Assembly (NCBI GenBank): GCA_904378095.1
Contig: CAJFHE010000006.1
Location: 1-47,287, forward strand
DNA: 47,287 bases
Source of the DNA: an uncultured Clostridia bacterium
GTDB taxonomy: Bacteria; Bacillota; Clostridia; TANB77; CAG-508
Direction of reading: 5' to 3'
A model generated the notes under the pieces. That model did no database searches and was not told the origin of the DNA. It was given only the letters and a program-made list of their open reading frames with translations. The first letter of the stretch is position 1. The number at the start of each line of letters is the position of its first letter. The position numbers and the translations under genes were made by a program. Positions 33,152-41,334 of this stretch are shown here, piece by piece.

Positions 33152-34000
33152 TCAAATATTCTTTACAATGTCAAGTGCTGCTATTGCTCCTTCGTACACA
33201 GCTTTATTTACTTGAAGTAGTCCTCCTGTACAATCTCCACATGCATATAGTCCTTTTACAGTTGTCTCCATATTTTCATTTACCACAATATTATTATTTT
33301 TTACTACAGCACCTATCTTTTTAGCTAAATCCGTACTAGATGCAGTTCCAATTGCAACAAACACGCCATCTATCTTCTTAGTATTATTATTGTCAAATTC
33401 AACTTCTTCTATTCTATTTCCTCCTCTGAATTCTCTTATAGGTGTTTCTTCCACATCAAAGTCAGAAGCATCTCTGTTTTGCACCATTTCTTTTCCATCT
33501 GTCAAAATAGTTACAGATTTAGCTACTGGCTTTAACTGCTTAGCCTCATGAATTGCATAATTTCCATTACCGATTACCGCCACATCTTTATTTCTATAGA
33601 AAAAAGCATCACAAATAGCACAATAACTTACACCTTTGCCTTCAAACTCTTTTATGCCTTTTATGTTTGGTGCCATTCTGTTTGTACCTGTAGCAATTAT
33701 TACTTTTTTTGCTTCAAATTCTCTATTTACAGTTGTAACAATAAAATGCCTATCAAACGAAATATTTATTACTTCGTCTTTTTCTATTGGAACGCCAAGT
33801 CTTTCTACTTGTTTAATTCCAACTTTATGTAGCTCTTCTCCGGAAATATTTTCAATTCCATAATAATTTTCTATCTTATGAGCCTTTTGTAATGCACTTT
33901 TTCCGTTTGAAACTATTAATATGTTTTTCTTTGCTCTCTTTAAATATATAGCTGCTGAAATTCCTGCAGGTCCACTACCTATAATAATGACATCATACAT
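33152..34000 (-). CDS. Flavin thioredoxin reductase, atypical nucleotide site
   Basis: A 282-residue flavoprotein with the FAD loop IIGSGPAGISAAIY, redox Cys pair C127-A-I-C130 and C-terminal GLYACGDCTGGLLQ. NADPH-dependent TrxB has GGGDSAxEEA and an HRRxxxR motif for the 2'-phosphate. Here the first is GNGNYAIHEA and the second is replaced by VTILTDGKEMVQNRD. The protein is also shorter than TrxB (about 310-320). This resembles the ferredoxin-dependent or other NADPH-independent flavin thioredoxin reductases described in Clostridia. Reduction of the adjacent thioredoxin is very likely; the electron donor is an inference. Confidence 0.88.
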   Translation of the reverse strand: MYDVIIIGSGPAGISAAIYLKRAKKNILIVSNGKSALQKAHKIENYYGIENISGEELHKVGIKQVERLGVPIEKDEVINISFDRHFIVTTVNREFEAKKVIIATGTNRMAPNIKGIKEFEGKGVSYCAICDAFFYRNKDVAVIGNGNYAIHEAKQLKPVAKSVTILTDGKEMVQNRDASDFDVEETPIREFRGGNRIEEVEFDNNNTKKIDGVFVAIGTASSTDLAKKIGAVVKNNNIVVNENMETTVKGLYACGDCTGGLLQVNKAVYEGAIAALDIVKNI

Positions 34001-34035
34001 AAAATTCTCCTTTCTAAAGAGCCATACTCATCATT

Positions 34036-34980
34036 TCACATTAAATCATACATGTTTTTAAATGCATATCCTTCTTCTTGCAAATATTTTATCACATCTT
34101 CTAATGTTTCATATGTTATCTGCTTATCTGCTGCATCATGCATCAGTACTACCACATTATCCCAACCATTAATTGTCTCTTTTAAACTTTTTAAAATATC
34201 TTCTTTGGTTTTTGCACCTTCAGCATCATAAGTAAGTGCACTCCAATCTAAATAAGCGATACCACTTTCTTTAAGTTTCTTTCTTGCTTCCTTTTTTATC
34301 TTCTCATATGGTCCACCTTTTGAGCCACCTGGAAAGCGAAATAAATTACTTGAATAGCTGTCATTTCCAAGTGCTGCTCTTATAGCTTCTTCCGCTTTAT
34401 TATATTCTTCTAGCACTGTGTCTGTGCTTTCATATATTTTGCTATATTTGTGTGAATATCCGTGATTTGCTATATAATGACCTGATTCATACTCTCTTTT
34501 TAAAATATCTGGATTTTGTTTTACCCTATTACCAAGCACAAAAAAAGTTGCTTTTATATTATATTTATCTAAGATATCTAATATGTGTGGTGTTACTTGT
34601 GTTGATGGTCCATCATCAAATGTTAGGAAAACTCTTTTTCCTTCTTTACCATTATATATATTATTAATTGCATTTATAAATTGCTGCTTTTCTTCATCAA
34701 TTTGTGCTGTGTCATTTTCGCTTTTATCTGTCCCTTCTGAATTTGTTTCCGTGTTATCCGTCGTCCCTGTGCTTTTATTTGTACTATCATTTTCACTCAT
34801 GGATACTTCCTCTGTGATAATATTAGTGTTTTCTGCAGCTACTTCCACCGCTTTATATTTATCATAGAAAATTATGCCTAAAGATGCAATTATTCCTATG
34901 ATTGCCAGTATTATGATTGTAATTACAATTTTTAAATCTCTATTTTTCCTCATTCCTATTATTTCTATTTGATGGTACAT
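34036..34980 (-). CDS. Membrane-anchored polysaccharide deacetylase
   Basis: A 314-residue protein with one N-terminal helix (about 18-40), a Ser/Thr/Glu-rich linker and a NodB deacetylase domain (about 115-314). The motifs are complete: FLTFDDGPS, NHGYSHKYS, FRFPGGS, LDWSALTYDA and VVLMHD. The family removes acetyl groups from peptidoglycan GlcNAc or other surface glycans. AGGAGAG lies before the ATG at 34980; an internal ATG ten residues in (MRKNRDL) is a less supported start. Confidence 0.93.
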   Translation of the reverse strand: MYHQIEIIGMRKNRDLKIVITIIILAIIGIIASLGIIFYDKYKAVEVAAENTNIITEEVSMSENDSTNKSTGTTDNTETNSEGTDKSENDTAQIDEEKQQFINAINNIYNGKEGKRVFLTFDDGPSTQVTPHILDILDKYNIKATFFVLGNRVKQNPDILKREYESGHYIANHGYSHKYSKIYESTDTVLEEYNKAEEAIRAALGNDSYSSNLFRFPGGSKGGPYEKIKKEARKKLKESGIAYLDWSALTYDAEGAKTKEDILKSLKETINGWDNVVVLMHDAADKQITYETLEDVIKYLQEEGYAFKNMYDLM

Positions 34981-35061
34981 TTTTAATTGCTCTCCTAATT
35001 AATTTTAAGCAATAATATTATATAATAGATTCAAAATTTTTTCCATAGGATTTGGAGATTT

Positions 35062-35898
35062 TTATATATTTTCTAATTCCTGCATCAAGTTTCTATAATT
35101 CACATAAAAAACCTTTTTATTCTGATTATTACTATCTTCTTCCAATTCATTTATCAATATATATGCCTTGTTTATCTCATCTATATTGCTCATATTATTA
35201 ACCTGATTGTTAAGCACATTTGAAAACTCCTCTTTTGCACTGCCAATGTATTTCTTTACATTGTCCCAATCATCAGTTTCTACATATGCATAGGCATATA
35301 AAATATTAGATTTTACGTTATATACGCTAACTTTATTGCTGTCTGGTGCAAAATCTTTAATGTATTGTGTAAGAAGGTTATACAAATCTGCTAAATGTAG
35401 AAGGCTAGCACTTTTATCCTCATTATCAAAATCTGTAACAATGCTATCCAATGTGCTATTATATTTTAGCAAGTTATCTTTATTTACATTTAAAGTTGTC
35501 AAGTCTATTAATATTGTAGTCCAACTGTCATACATATTCTCAACTTCGCTTTTTAAATTATTCCAATTTATATCTGTGTTATCACTTGAAAGTATATTAT
35601 TATTTTCCAAATTACTGCTATTTATGGTGTTTTTACCATCTTCTGAGCTATTTTCCGCACTTGAAACTTTTATTTCTTCACTTACTACTCTATAGTTTGT
35701 ATAAGAAATATTATTTAATCCATTCATCATTGTTATAATATTGGTATTTAAATAATCTATCTCGGCTAGGCCTTTTTCGTTTAAAGTTTGAGCATCACTA
35801 GATTTATTATTCATAATATTTGAATAAATAAAAAAACCTCCAATTGCCAATACTATTATTATAAAAAGAATTATTATAGAAACAACATATTTTTTCAT
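35062..35898 (-). CDS. Membrane-anchored helical protein of unknown function
   Basis: A 278-residue protein with an N-terminal membrane helix (about 4-26) and no lipobox Cys. The extracellular part looks all-helical, with an Asn/Ser-rich spacer (about 75-110) and three later helical segments (NWNNLKSEVENMYDSWTTIL, LADLYNLLTQYIKDF, DDWDNVKKYIGSAKEEF). I do not recognise a family. AAAGGATAAAAAA precedes the ATG. Confidence 0.75.
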   Translation of the reverse strand: MKKYVVSIIILFIIIVLAIGGFFIYSNIMNNKSSDAQTLNEKGLAEIDYLNTNIITMMNGLNNISYTNYRVVSEEIKVSSAENSSEDGKNTINSSNLENNNILSSDNTDINWNNLKSEVENMYDSWTTILIDLTTLNVNKDNLLKYNSTLDSIVTDFDNEDKSASLLHLADLYNLLTQYIKDFAPDSNKVSVYNVKSNILYAYAYVETDDWDNVKKYIGSAKEEFSNVLNNQVNNMSNIDEINKAYILINELEEDSNNQNKKVFYVNYRNLMQELENI

Positions 35899-36015
35899 TT
35901 TTTTATCCTTTCACATTTTATTTTTATATATTATTGCCAAAAAATTTCCTTTTATTCTCTAGTATGTTTATTATTTTTTTATGTAAAATAATAATAGATT
36001 AGTTATTAAAAATCC

Positions 36016-36088
36016 GTCTCATCTTGCTGGCACATATATTTTGTACTCTCCATGTTTTCGAGTAAAAAATATATGTGCCACGTGAGAC
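36016..36088. repeat. Long imperfect inverted repeat
   Basis: GTCTCA and TGGCACATATATTTT at the left pair with AAAATATATGTGCCA and TGAGAC at the right, with a small internal loop and a hairpin loop of about 20 bases. It lies 34 bases upstream of the small gene at 36123. No T-run follows, so it is unlikely to be a simple terminator. Confidence 0.7.
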
Positions 36089-36122
36089 TAATAAAGCAAT
36101 ATAATAAGTAAGGTGATGTTAA

Positions 36123-36404
36123 ATGGACGCGGTTGTTAGATTATATAGTACCAAAAGAAATGAAATTAATAGATTTTTAAATGACTTTTTAGGTGAAAAA
36201 GACTCTTATATAAATTTGTTAGAATGGGAAAAAAAGTACCAAAATCCTGTTGAAATAGCAGATATTATTGGTACTTTTATTGATAATAATGAAAATTTTT
36301 CTATTAATATGTGGATTAGCCTAGATAAAGGCTTGTTTATTAATGTTACCGATGATAATGCAGATAAGATTATTAGGTATATCTACGAAAGATTCCCATG
36401 GTAA
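36123..36404 (+). CDS. Small conserved-looking protein of unknown function
   Basis: A 93-residue soluble protein (start MDAVVRLYSTKRNEINRFL, end IIRYIYERFPW) with alternating helix and strand. AAGGTGATG lies before the ATG. It is convergent with gpsA, and the two stop codons are directly adjacent with no gap. I do not recognise its family. Confidence 0.75.
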   Translation: MDAVVRLYSTKRNEINRFLNDFLGEKDSYINLLEWEKKYQNPVEIADIIGTFIDNNENFSINMWISLDKGLFINVTDDNADKIIRYIYERFPW

Positions 36405-37391
36405 TTATTCGCATTTTTTATCACGTGTCATAAGCAATGTTACTGCTTCTTTTGGCTGTAAACCATTGTAAAGCACATCATAAACTGTATCTACAATAGG
36501 CATTTCTATATTATATTTTTGTGCAAGTTTATGTGCAACTTCTATGTTGTCTATACTTTCAATTGTCATTCCTACTTCTTTCTTAGTCTCTTCTACAGTT
36601 AATCCTCTACCTATGCATCTTCCAGCTTTTCTGTTCCTGCTATGCTCGCTAAGACATGTAACTATTAAATCTCCTAGTCCAGATAGACCATAAAATGTGT
36701 TGTGGTTTCCTCCAAGTGCAACTCCCAAACGTGAAATTTCTGTTAGTCCACGTGTAATTAGTGCTGCAAATGTATTGTCCCCCATATTTAGCTCTGCTAT
36801 AATTCCAGCGCAAAACGCTATTATGTTTTTTAGAGCTCCGCCAAGCTCTGCTCCTTTTACGTCAGAGCTTGTATAAATTCTCATATTCTCGTTCATGAAT
36901 GTATCTTGAACTAAATATTGTACATCTAAACTTTGTGATGCAATTACAATTGCAGTTGGAATTCCTACAGATACTTCTTCTGCATGGCTTGGCCCTGTAA
37001 ATACTCCAATTTTAGATTTAGGAAGCTCCTCATGTACTACTTCTTCCAATGTAAGTAGTGTATCTGCTTCAAACCCTTTAGAGCATAAAATTATAGGTTG
37101 CTCTTCTACATACATTTTGTATTTTTTTATAGTTTCTCTTGTGAATTTTGATGGTGTAACATGTAAAATCATGTCACTTCCTTTTACAGCCTCTTCTATA
37201 TTTGTTGTACAAAATATGTTTTCCGGCATTGTTGCCATAGGCAAAAATTTGCACTTATGCTCATTATTTATTAAATCTTTTTCATCTTCCGAAAAAGACC
37301 AAAGCTTTACTTCGTGCCCCATCTTAGCTGCATGGATTGCTAGAGCTGCTCCCCAGCTTCCGCTACCAATTATACAGATTTTTTTTGTCAT
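36405..37391 (-). CDS. gpsA: Glycerol-3-phosphate dehydrogenase [NAD(P)+]
   Basis: GpsA reduces dihydroxyacetone phosphate to sn-glycerol-3-phosphate for phospholipids. It shows the nucleotide loop CIIGSGSWGAALA, the segment GVFTGPSHAEEV, the catalytic Lys in GALKNIIAFCAG and the substrate motif YGLSGLGDLIVTC. Length 328 is normal. Its product feeds PlsY, encoded 59 bases upstream. Confidence 0.97.
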   Translation of the reverse strand: MTKKICIIGSGSWGAALAIHAAKMGHEVKLWSFSEDEKDLINNEHKCKFLPMATMPENIFCTTNIEEAVKGSDMILHVTPSKFTRETIKKYKMYVEEQPIILCSKGFEADTLLTLEEVVHEELPKSKIGVFTGPSHAEEVSVGIPTAIVIASQSLDVQYLVQDTFMNENMRIYTSSDVKGAELGGALKNIIAFCAGIIAELNMGDNTFAALITRGLTEISRLGVALGGNHNTFYGLSGLGDLIVTCLSEHSRNRKAGRCIGRGLTVEETKKEVGMTIESIDNIEVAHKLAQKYNIEMPIVDTVYDVLYNGLQPKEAVTLLMTRDKKCE

Positions 37392-37450
37392 TCTAAAATC
37401 AAATCCTTTCTTTAGTTTTATTTTTGTCTGTAAATCATGTCACCAGTATT

Positions 37451-38080
37451 CTACTTTGTACCCTTAAAGCTAATCTTGTTCTCTGTTCCATTTAGTAATC
37501 TTTTTACATTTTCTCTATGATTAAACACTATAAGTACTGCAAGAATTATGCTATAGATTAGATAGTTGCCTGGTACAATATAGTTCTGTGGAATAAACAA
37601 TGTTAGTACAGGATATAGTATAGCTGCTGCAATTGAGCCTACTGAAACCATTTGTGTTAATGCTATTAAAATAAGTGCAAACACTAAGCAAATTAAGCCA
37701 ATCTGCCAGTTTGACATTATAAGTACTCCAAGTGATGTTGCTACACCTTTTCCTCCTTTAAACTTAAAGAAAATTGGAAATGTATGTCCAAGTATTACTG
37801 CAACACCTGCCACTTGTACTAATAATGCTCCATTAGAGCCCTCTACCATTTTTTCTATTAATATTGCTATTAATATTGCAACAACACCTTTTAAAATATC
37901 ACAAATAAGAGTTATTGCCGCTCCTTTTTTTCCTACAGTCCTTAACATGTTCGTTGTTCCTGCATTTCCGCTTCCTTTTTCTCTTACATCAAATCCTGCC
38001 ATTTTTTTACTAAGTATTACTGAAAAATTAATACTTCCAATTAAATATGCAATTATTGCTGTTACTATAACTTCTACCAT
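37451..38080 (-). CDS. plsY: Glycerol-3-phosphate acyltransferase PlsY
   Basis: A 209-residue integral membrane enzyme that transfers the acyl group from acyl-phosphate to glycerol-3-phosphate. Motifs: GSINFSVILSK, GSGNAGTTNMLRTVGKK and HTFPIFFKFKGGKGVATSLG. At least five hydrophobic segments are seen. It starts 2 bases after der, an arrangement widespread in Firmicutes. Confidence 0.96.
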   Translation of the reverse strand: MVEVIVTAIIAYLIGSINFSVILSKKMAGFDVREKGSGNAGTTNMLRTVGKKGAAITLICDILKGVVAILIAILIEKMVEGSNGALLVQVAGVAVILGHTFPIFFKFKGGKGVATSLGVLIMSNWQIGLICLVFALILIALTQMVSVGSIAAAILYPVLTLFIPQNYIVPGNYLIYSIILAVLIVFNHRENVKRLLNGTENKISFKGTK

Positions 38081-38082
38081 TT

Positions 38083-39405
38083 TTATTCTCCCTTCTTCTC
38101 CCTTACTATAATTCTAACAGGCGTACCTACCAATCCAAACTCTTTCCTAATTTGATTTACTAAGTATCTCTCATATGAAAAATGAAATAAATCTTTATCA
38201 TTTACAAACACTACAAATGTTGGTGGTTTCGTACTTGCCTGTGTCATATAAAATAAGCGAAGTCTTTTTCCCTTGTCAGTTGGTGGCTGTACTATTGCTA
38301 TTGCTTCATTTAATACTTGATTTAACACAGATGTAGAAACTCTTAATGCGTTTTGACTTGCCACACTATTAATCATTTCAAATAATTTATTTACTCTTTG
38401 ACCTGTTTTAGCAGATATAAATAATATTGGTGCATATGAGATATATGATAATTTATTATACACATCTTTTTTGTACTGCTCTAATGTGCCATTATCCTTT
38501 TCGTATTCATCCCATTTATTTACAACTATTATAATTCCTTTTCCTGCCTCGTGTGCTTCTCCTGCAATCTTTGTATCCTGCTCTGTAACTCCTTCATTAG
38601 CATCTATCATAAGTAAGCACACATCTGCTCTTTCTACCGCAAGCAAACTTCTCATAACACTGTATTTTTCTAAATTTTCCGAAACTTTGCTTTTTCTCCT
38701 TATTCCAGCTGTGTCTATAAATACATATTTTCCATATTCGTTTTCAAATTCCGAATCTATCGCATCCCTTGTAGTACCTGCTATATTACTTACTATGACT
38801 CTATTTTCACCTAAAATTTTATTTACCAATGAAGATTTACCTACATTTGGTTTGCCTATAATTGCTACTTTTATAACTTCTTCGTCGTCCTCACCTTCGT
38901 TAACAGGTGGAAGATTATCATATATAGCATCTAGTACATCGCCTATTCCTATTGCATTTGCTGCAGAAACTCTGTATGGCTCTCCCAATCCTAAATTGTA
39001 GAATTCATATATTTCATCAGGCACTTTGCCATAATTATCTGCTTTATTACAAACCAAAATTACTGGTTTTTTAGACTTTTTTAACATTAATGCAATATCG
39101 TGGTCTGCAGCTGTAACTCCTTGCTTCATATCTGTAACAAATATTATCACATCTGCCATAGCTATTGCTAAATTTGCTTGCTCTCTCATTTGAGAAAGAA
39201 TAACATCATCTGACTCTGGCTCAATTCCACCTGTATCTACTAAAGTAAAGCTTCTGCCTCTCCAGTTTCCCTCTGCATATACTCTATCACGCGTAACGCC
39301 TGGCGTATCTTCTACTATTGAAACTCTTTTTCCTACTATATAATTAAAAAATGTTGATTTTCCCACATTTGGTCTTCCAACTATTGCAACTGTTGGCTTA
39401 CTCAT
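38083..39405 (-). CDS. der: Ribosome-assembly GTPase Der (EngA)
   Basis: A 440-residue GTPase with two G domains in tandem: GRPNVGKST with DTPGVTRDR, NKAD and DTGG, then GKPNVGKSS with GTTRDAID, DTAGIRRKS and NKWDEYEK. A KH-like C-terminal domain ends FGLVGTPVRIIVREKK. It is essential for 50S assembly in studied bacteria. Confidence 0.98.
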   Translation of the reverse strand: MSKPTVAIVGRPNVGKSTFFNYIVGKRVSIVEDTPGVTRDRVYAEGNWRGRSFTLVDTGGIEPESDDVILSQMREQANLAIAMADVIIFVTDMKQGVTAADHDIALMLKKSKKPVILVCNKADNYGKVPDEIYEFYNLGLGEPYRVSAANAIGIGDVLDAIYDNLPPVNEGEDDEEVIKVAIIGKPNVGKSSLVNKILGENRVIVSNIAGTTRDAIDSEFENEYGKYVFIDTAGIRRKSKVSENLEKYSVMRSLLAVERADVCLLMIDANEGVTEQDTKIAGEAHEAGKGIIIVVNKWDEYEKDNGTLEQYKKDVYNKLSYISYAPILFISAKTGQRVNKLFEMINSVASQNALRVSTSVLNQVLNEAIAIVQPPTDKGKRLRLFYMTQASTKPPTFVVFVNDKDLFHFSYERYLVNQIRKEFGLVGTPVRIIVREKKGE

Positions 39406-39452
39406 TTTTTCACCTACTCTCTTTCATATATAATTATTTTACTATATAAATT

Positions 39453-41186
39453 TTAATAAATCAACAAAAAGCAATAAAATATGTTTTTCACTTTTCTAAA
39501 CACCCAAACTCCAATTAGCACAATTACTGCTCCAATAGAAATCACATAAGAAACCTTCATCAAAGCTGTACCAGTGTATTTTACTTGTATGTTTCCATTC
39601 ATGCCTTCTTCCAAATTAATTGCAACAAATCCATTATCTGACTCGAAAGTTTCTAATTCAGCTGTCTCTCCATTTTCGTTTGTTATCTCTACTGTGTAGC
39701 CAAGGTAATATATATATGGAAGCTCTAATTCTACATTTTCTTGTGTTGTTACATCAAATGTCATGTTTGTTCCTCTTTTTACCTCATTTTCAATCGATGC
39801 ATTTCCGTTTAATATATATACTCTGTTTTCTCTATGCTTAATATAATCTAAATTTTCAAATGCTTTACTTGGTAAATATTCAAATGTTGCACATCCAGCA
39901 TGTACTCTGCCCGTATTATCCGTTACCATAACTGCTGGCCATAGCTTATCTTCTGACCATAATCTATCATAATCCAGATTCTTTTTTAGTGGTACTACAA
40001 GTAGTATTGTAAGCAGGCTCAACACAAATACATCTTTCATATTAAAGTTCTTTATCACTAAAGAATAATTTGTAGCTGCTACAAATGCAAAGAAGAATGA
40101 AGAAAATTCTAATAGTCTAAATGTAAATTGTATCATTTTTAGCACAGCTGGCATTTTTTCAAATGGGAAAAATCTAAGTGACATTATAATGCATACAAAA
40201 CCTGCTATTAATGAAAACCAATATATTTTTCTGGCTTCTTTGTTTATTTTTTTGTATGTGAGCTGCGTAAATACTAATCCGCTTAAAGTAACTAGTCCAA
40301 TTTCAAAGCTAAGGTTACCTTCAATTGTATAAAGTAAGTCTATCGGGTCCACTTTATTACGTATAAGCTCACTTGTTCTTTCCATTCTTCCAGTTTGGAA
40401 TACTTCATAATTCGTTGCGAATTTGTGCTCTAACATTGGTAATAAATAAAAACTAGTTAATAATATTATTAGCAATATATTAATACCAAGCATTTTCCAT
40501 ATTTGTTTGTCTTTTAATTTTTTGACGTTGACTAGCATGTATATAAAGCAGAAAATTGCCGCATACATAGCCATAACAATATGGGTTAGAATTAATCCTA
40601 CTGCTCCTAATGTTAGCGCCAGACTTTTTTTCGTACTCTTTTCTTCACTATTAAATATATTGTACATTCCTAAGAATGTAATTGGTAAAAATACAAATGA
40701 TGCCAGCTCAGATATTGCCACTCTCATGTATGTGTCTGTAAGCCTATATGGAGCAAACATGTATAGTGCTGCTGCTAAAATGCCTGCATACCTATTTTTT
40801 GTTACTTTATTTACAAACTCATACATTGCTATTCCCGTTAAGAATGAAAGTAATAGAATAAATAACTTTAATATTAACTCATACGAATTTGTAAATATTC
40901 TAAAAATCATTGGTACATATGCTGTAAGTGGACTATAAAATATATTCCATGAGTACCCAAATTGATTGCAAAAATTAGACATAATAACAGGAGGAAATTC
41001 TCCCTCTGCTATTGTTTGATATGTGCCCATAAGCCTTGCTATATGTTGTATTCCATCATCCACATAAATGTCTAAATCTTTGCTTGCCAATGGGATTGAT
41101 ACTATTAATGCTAAGATAAAAATTATGATAATATCTATTATTTTTTTCTTCATAATTCTTATTAATTGTTGTTGTTTTATTGGCAT
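39453..41186 (-). CDS. Multi-pass membrane protein, GT-C/YfhO-like (paralogue 2)
   Basis: A protein of up to 577 residues with about 10-12 membrane helices and a C-terminal beta-rich extracytoplasmic domain (about 415-540) before a last helix. An early loop DDGIQHIARLMGTY has acidic and His residues like GT-C glycosyltransferases, and the protein resembles the PTPS-related/YfhO membrane family. It is a tandem paralogue of the gene at 41330-43063. The start is uncertain. ATG at 41186 has only a distant AGGA; ATG at 41153 (MKKKIIDI) has none. The codons between them lie in a 23-bp inverted repeat. Confidence 0.75.
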   Translation of the reverse strand: MPIKQQQLIRIMKKKIIDIIIIFILALIVSIPLASKDLDIYVDDGIQHIARLMGTYQTIAEGEFPPVIMSNFCNQFGYSWNIFYSPLTAYVPMIFRIFTNSYELILKLFILLLSFLTGIAMYEFVNKVTKNRYAGILAAALYMFAPYRLTDTYMRVAISELASFVFLPITFLGMYNIFNSEEKSTKKSLALTLGAVGLILTHIVMAMYAAIFCFIYMLVNVKKLKDKQIWKMLGINILLIILLTSFYLLPMLEHKFATNYEVFQTGRMERTSELIRNKVDPIDLLYTIEGNLSFEIGLVTLSGLVFTQLTYKKINKEARKIYWFSLIAGFVCIIMSLRFFPFEKMPAVLKMIQFTFRLLEFSSFFFAFVAATNYSLVIKNFNMKDVFVLSLLTILLVVPLKKNLDYDRLWSEDKLWPAVMVTDNTGRVHAGCATFEYLPSKAFENLDYIKHRENRVYILNGNASIENEVKRGTNMTFDVTTQENVELELPYIYYLGYTVEITNENGETAELETFESDNGFVAINLEEGMNGNIQVKYTGTALMKVSYVISIGAVIVLIGVWVFRKVKNIFYCFLLIY

Positions 41187-41334
41187 TTTAATTATATATG
41201 TCCTGCAACGGAAGTTCTATTAAAATTGCCTCGCTCCGTCCCGACGGAGCTCCCTGCTCCGCTCGTCAATTTTAATTAGAAACTCCCTGCGCGGACTTTA
41301 AGTGCTTTTAACCAATAAAACAACAACAATTAAT
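41161..41334. repeat. 23-bp perfect inverted repeat around GC-rich structured spacer
   Basis: The 23 bases at 41161-41183 are the exact reverse complement of 41312-41334 (CCAATAAAACAACAACAATT plus TAAT-side bases). The right copy includes the stop codon of the upstream paralogue; the left copy lies at the start of the downstream one. The spacer holds a nested ATTAAAATTG/CAATTTTAAT pair (41219-41228 and 41267-41276) and a perfect GCTCCGTC-CC-GACGGAGC hairpin (41233-41250), and CTCCCTGC occurs twice. It is much richer in GC than its surroundings. Confidence 0.85.

Noticed and set aside
30636-35898. RiPP (modified peptide) biosynthetic cluster around YcaO
   Set aside because: No precursor peptide, dehydrogenase, leader-binding domain, protease or transporter was found nearby.
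41161-41334. Insertion sequence
   Set aside because: Terminal inverted repeats are present but the 128-base interior has no transposase, and no target duplication is evident.
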